Positions 63,027-64,000 of a stretch of DNA of 64,000 bases are shown piece by piece. The notes under the pieces are model-generated. The model was not told where the DNA came from, did no database searches, and worked only from the letters and a program-made list of their open reading frames with translations. The translations under genes were made by a program, and so were the position numbers. Origin of the DNA: Kluyvera sichuanensis. Lineage in GTDB: Bacteria; Pseudomonadota; Gammaproteobacteria; Enterobacterales; Enterobacteriaceae. The stretch lies in the NCBI RefSeq assembly GCF_014218705.1, contig NZ_JABBJF010000003.1:186001-250000 (forward strand), read 5' to 3'. Positions within the stretch are counted from its first letter, which is position 1; each line of letters starts with the position of its first letter.

Positions 63027-63494
63027 ATGGTCAGTAACGATATTTTACGCAGCGTCCGCTACATCCTGAAAATGAACAATAACGATCTGGTGCGTATTTT
63101 CGCGCTGGGCGAAGCCGAAGTCACCGTCGAACAGTTGGCGCCGTGGCTGCGCAAAGAGGATGAGGAAGGCTTCGTACGTTGCCCGGACATTATGCTGTCG
63201 TGCTTCCTGAACGGCCTGATTTATGAAAAACGCGGTCGTGACGAGTCCGCGCCAGCGCTGGCGGTGGAACGCCGTATTAACAACAACATCATGCTGAAAA
63301 AACTGCGTATCGCGTTTGCGCTGAAAACCGACGATATTCTGGCGATCCTGACCCAGCAGCAGTTCCGCGTCTCGATGCCGGAAATCACCGCTATGATGCG
63401 CGCCCCTGACCACAAAAATTTCCGCGAGTGCGGCGACCAGTTCCTGCGCTACTTCCTGCGCGGCCTGGCAATTCGCGAGCACGCCGCGAAGTAA
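63027..63494 (+). CDS. yehS: DUF1456 protein YehS
   Basis: 155 residues (E. coli 156). Two similar halves: ILRSVRYILKMNNNDLVRIF and KLRIAFALKTDDILAIL, the internal duplication of DUF1456. Soluble, function unknown. Lies directly next to metG, whereas E. coli K-12 has several further genes between. Confidence 0.94.
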   Translation: MVSNDILRSVRYILKMNNNDLVRIFALGEAEVTVEQLAPWLRKEDEEGFVRCPDIMLSCFLNGLIYEKRGRDESAPALAVERRINNNIMLKKLRIAFALKTDDILAILTQQQFRVSMPEITAMMRAPDHKNFRECGDQFLRYFLRGLAIREHAAK

Positions 63495-63505
63495 TCTCAC
63501 GTTGT

Positions 63506-63592
63506 TCCCCGGTGGCGCTGCGCTTGGCCGGGCTACCAATATGTGCGAAACGTAGCCCGGCCAAGCGCAGCGTCGCCGGGAATGCAAACGAA
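63506..63592. repeat. Paired REP-type element
   Basis: CCCCGGTGGCGCTGCGCTTGG with GGGCTACC, then inverted GTAGCCCGGCCAAGCGCAG ending GCCGGGAA, between convergent yehS and metG. The same layout as at 33174 and 46506. Confidence 0.8.
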
Positions 63593-63602
63593 AGACCCAT
63601 AA

Positions 63603-63629
63603 AAAACGCTGCCGAAGCAGCGTTTTTTT
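63603..63629. terminator. Bidirectional terminator between yehS and metG
   Basis: AAAACGCTGC (63603-63612) pairs with GCAGCGTTTT (63617-63626) around CGAA, with T-runs on both strands. It ends both convergent transcripts. Confidence 0.93.
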
Positions 63630-63636
63630 GTGCAGA

Positions 63637-64000
63637 TTATTTCACCTGCTGGCCTGGTTGCGCACCGTCATCCGGGCTTAACAGGAAGATATCTTTGCCG
63701 CCAGGGCCTGCGGCCATCACCATCCCTTCCGAGATGCCGAAGCGCATTTTACGCGGTGCCAGGTTGGCCACCATGATGGTCAGGCGACCAATCAGCGGCT
63801 GCGGGTCCGGGTAGGCGGAACGGATGCCGGAGAAGACGTTGCGCTTCTCGCCGCCGAGATCCAGCGTCAGGCGCAGCAGCTTGTCGGAACCTTCCACGAA
63901 CTCGGCGTTTTCAATCAGCGCCACGCGCAGGTCAACTTTGGCGAAATCGTCAAAGGTGATGGTTTCCTGAATCGGGTCGTCCGCCAGCGGGCCGGTGACC
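63637..64000 (-). CDS. metG: Methionyl-tRNA synthetase, C-terminal part (cut by window edge)
   Basis: The last 120 residues of MetG; the frame is open through the right edge. It is the tRNA-binding/dimerisation domain ([36 protein letters not shown]), ending GAQPGQQVK. The catalytic part lies outside the window. Confidence 0.96.
   Translation of the reverse strand, partial: VTGPLADDPIQETITFDDFAKVDLRVALIENAEFVEGSDKLLRLTLDLGGEKRNVFSGIRSAYPDPQPLIGRLTIMVANLAPRKMRFGISEGMVMAAGPGGKDIFLLSPDDGAQPGQQVK

Overview
The window is about 57% GC enterobacterial chromosome. Its backbone follows, gene for gene, the Escherichia coli segment from yeiH to metG: yeiH-yeiE-lysP-cirA, yeiG, folE-yeiB-galS-mglBAC-preAT, sanA-cdd-yohKJ, dusC, mdtQ, yohD-yohC-pbpG, dld-bglX, osmF-yehYXW, yohO-mlrA, btsSR-yehS-metG. 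It carries a complete 3-hydroxybenzoate/gentisate operon (mhbTDHIM) with its LysR regulator, extra sugar loci, an ERIC element and many GTAGCCCGG-type palindromes. Together these point to Klebsiella or a near relative such as Raoultella. This is a judgement from gene content and order, not a database match.

Layout. 1-5825: YeiH (cut by the left edge), its LysR neighbour YeiE, the lysine permease and the Fur-controlled catecholate receptor CirA. 5944-11290: an accessory sugar locus (DUF2264 protein, LacY-type symporter and GH88 unsaturated glucuronyl hydrolase in one operon, with a divergent AraC-type regulator). 11330-20491: YeiG, an MFS protein, FolE, YeiB and the galS-mglBAC galactose system with clear GalR/GalS and CRP sites. 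20627-26968: PreTA pyrimidine reductase, an orphan HTH gene with a broken upstream frame, SanA, Cdd and YohJK. 27092-34639: MhbR and mhbTDHIM, then an M24-fold protein that lacks key metal ligands. 34726-40815: DusC, a BglG-type antiterminator/PTS/6-phospho-beta-glucosidase operon with two RAT-terminator switches, and a methyltransferase. 40949-48323: MdtQ, a KdgM-family porin, YohD, YohC, PBP7, a GNAT acetyltransferase and D-lactate dehydrogenase. 48522-55492: periplasmic beta-glucosidase, then a GH28-like protein, a GPH symporter and a polyol-type MFS permease. 55564-64000: the OsmF-YehYXW ABC transporter, small protein YohO, MlrA, an ERIC element with an insert, the BtsSR two-component system, YehS and the C-terminal end of MetG.

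How it fits together. Most non-backbone genes sit exactly at junctions between conserved backbone genes. They form several complete or nearly complete catabolic routes: uronide or glycan fragments (DUF2264/GH88; GH28/GPH; the KdgM porin), aryl beta-glucosides (PTS and GH1) and 3-hydroxybenzoate (to pyruvate and fumarate). The least described unit is the DUF2264-symporter-GH88-AraC locus. I infer that it imports a uronic-acid-containing oligosaccharide and breaks it down in the cytoplasm. The GH28-like protein and the M24-fold protein both have altered active-site motifs and may have uncharacterised activities.
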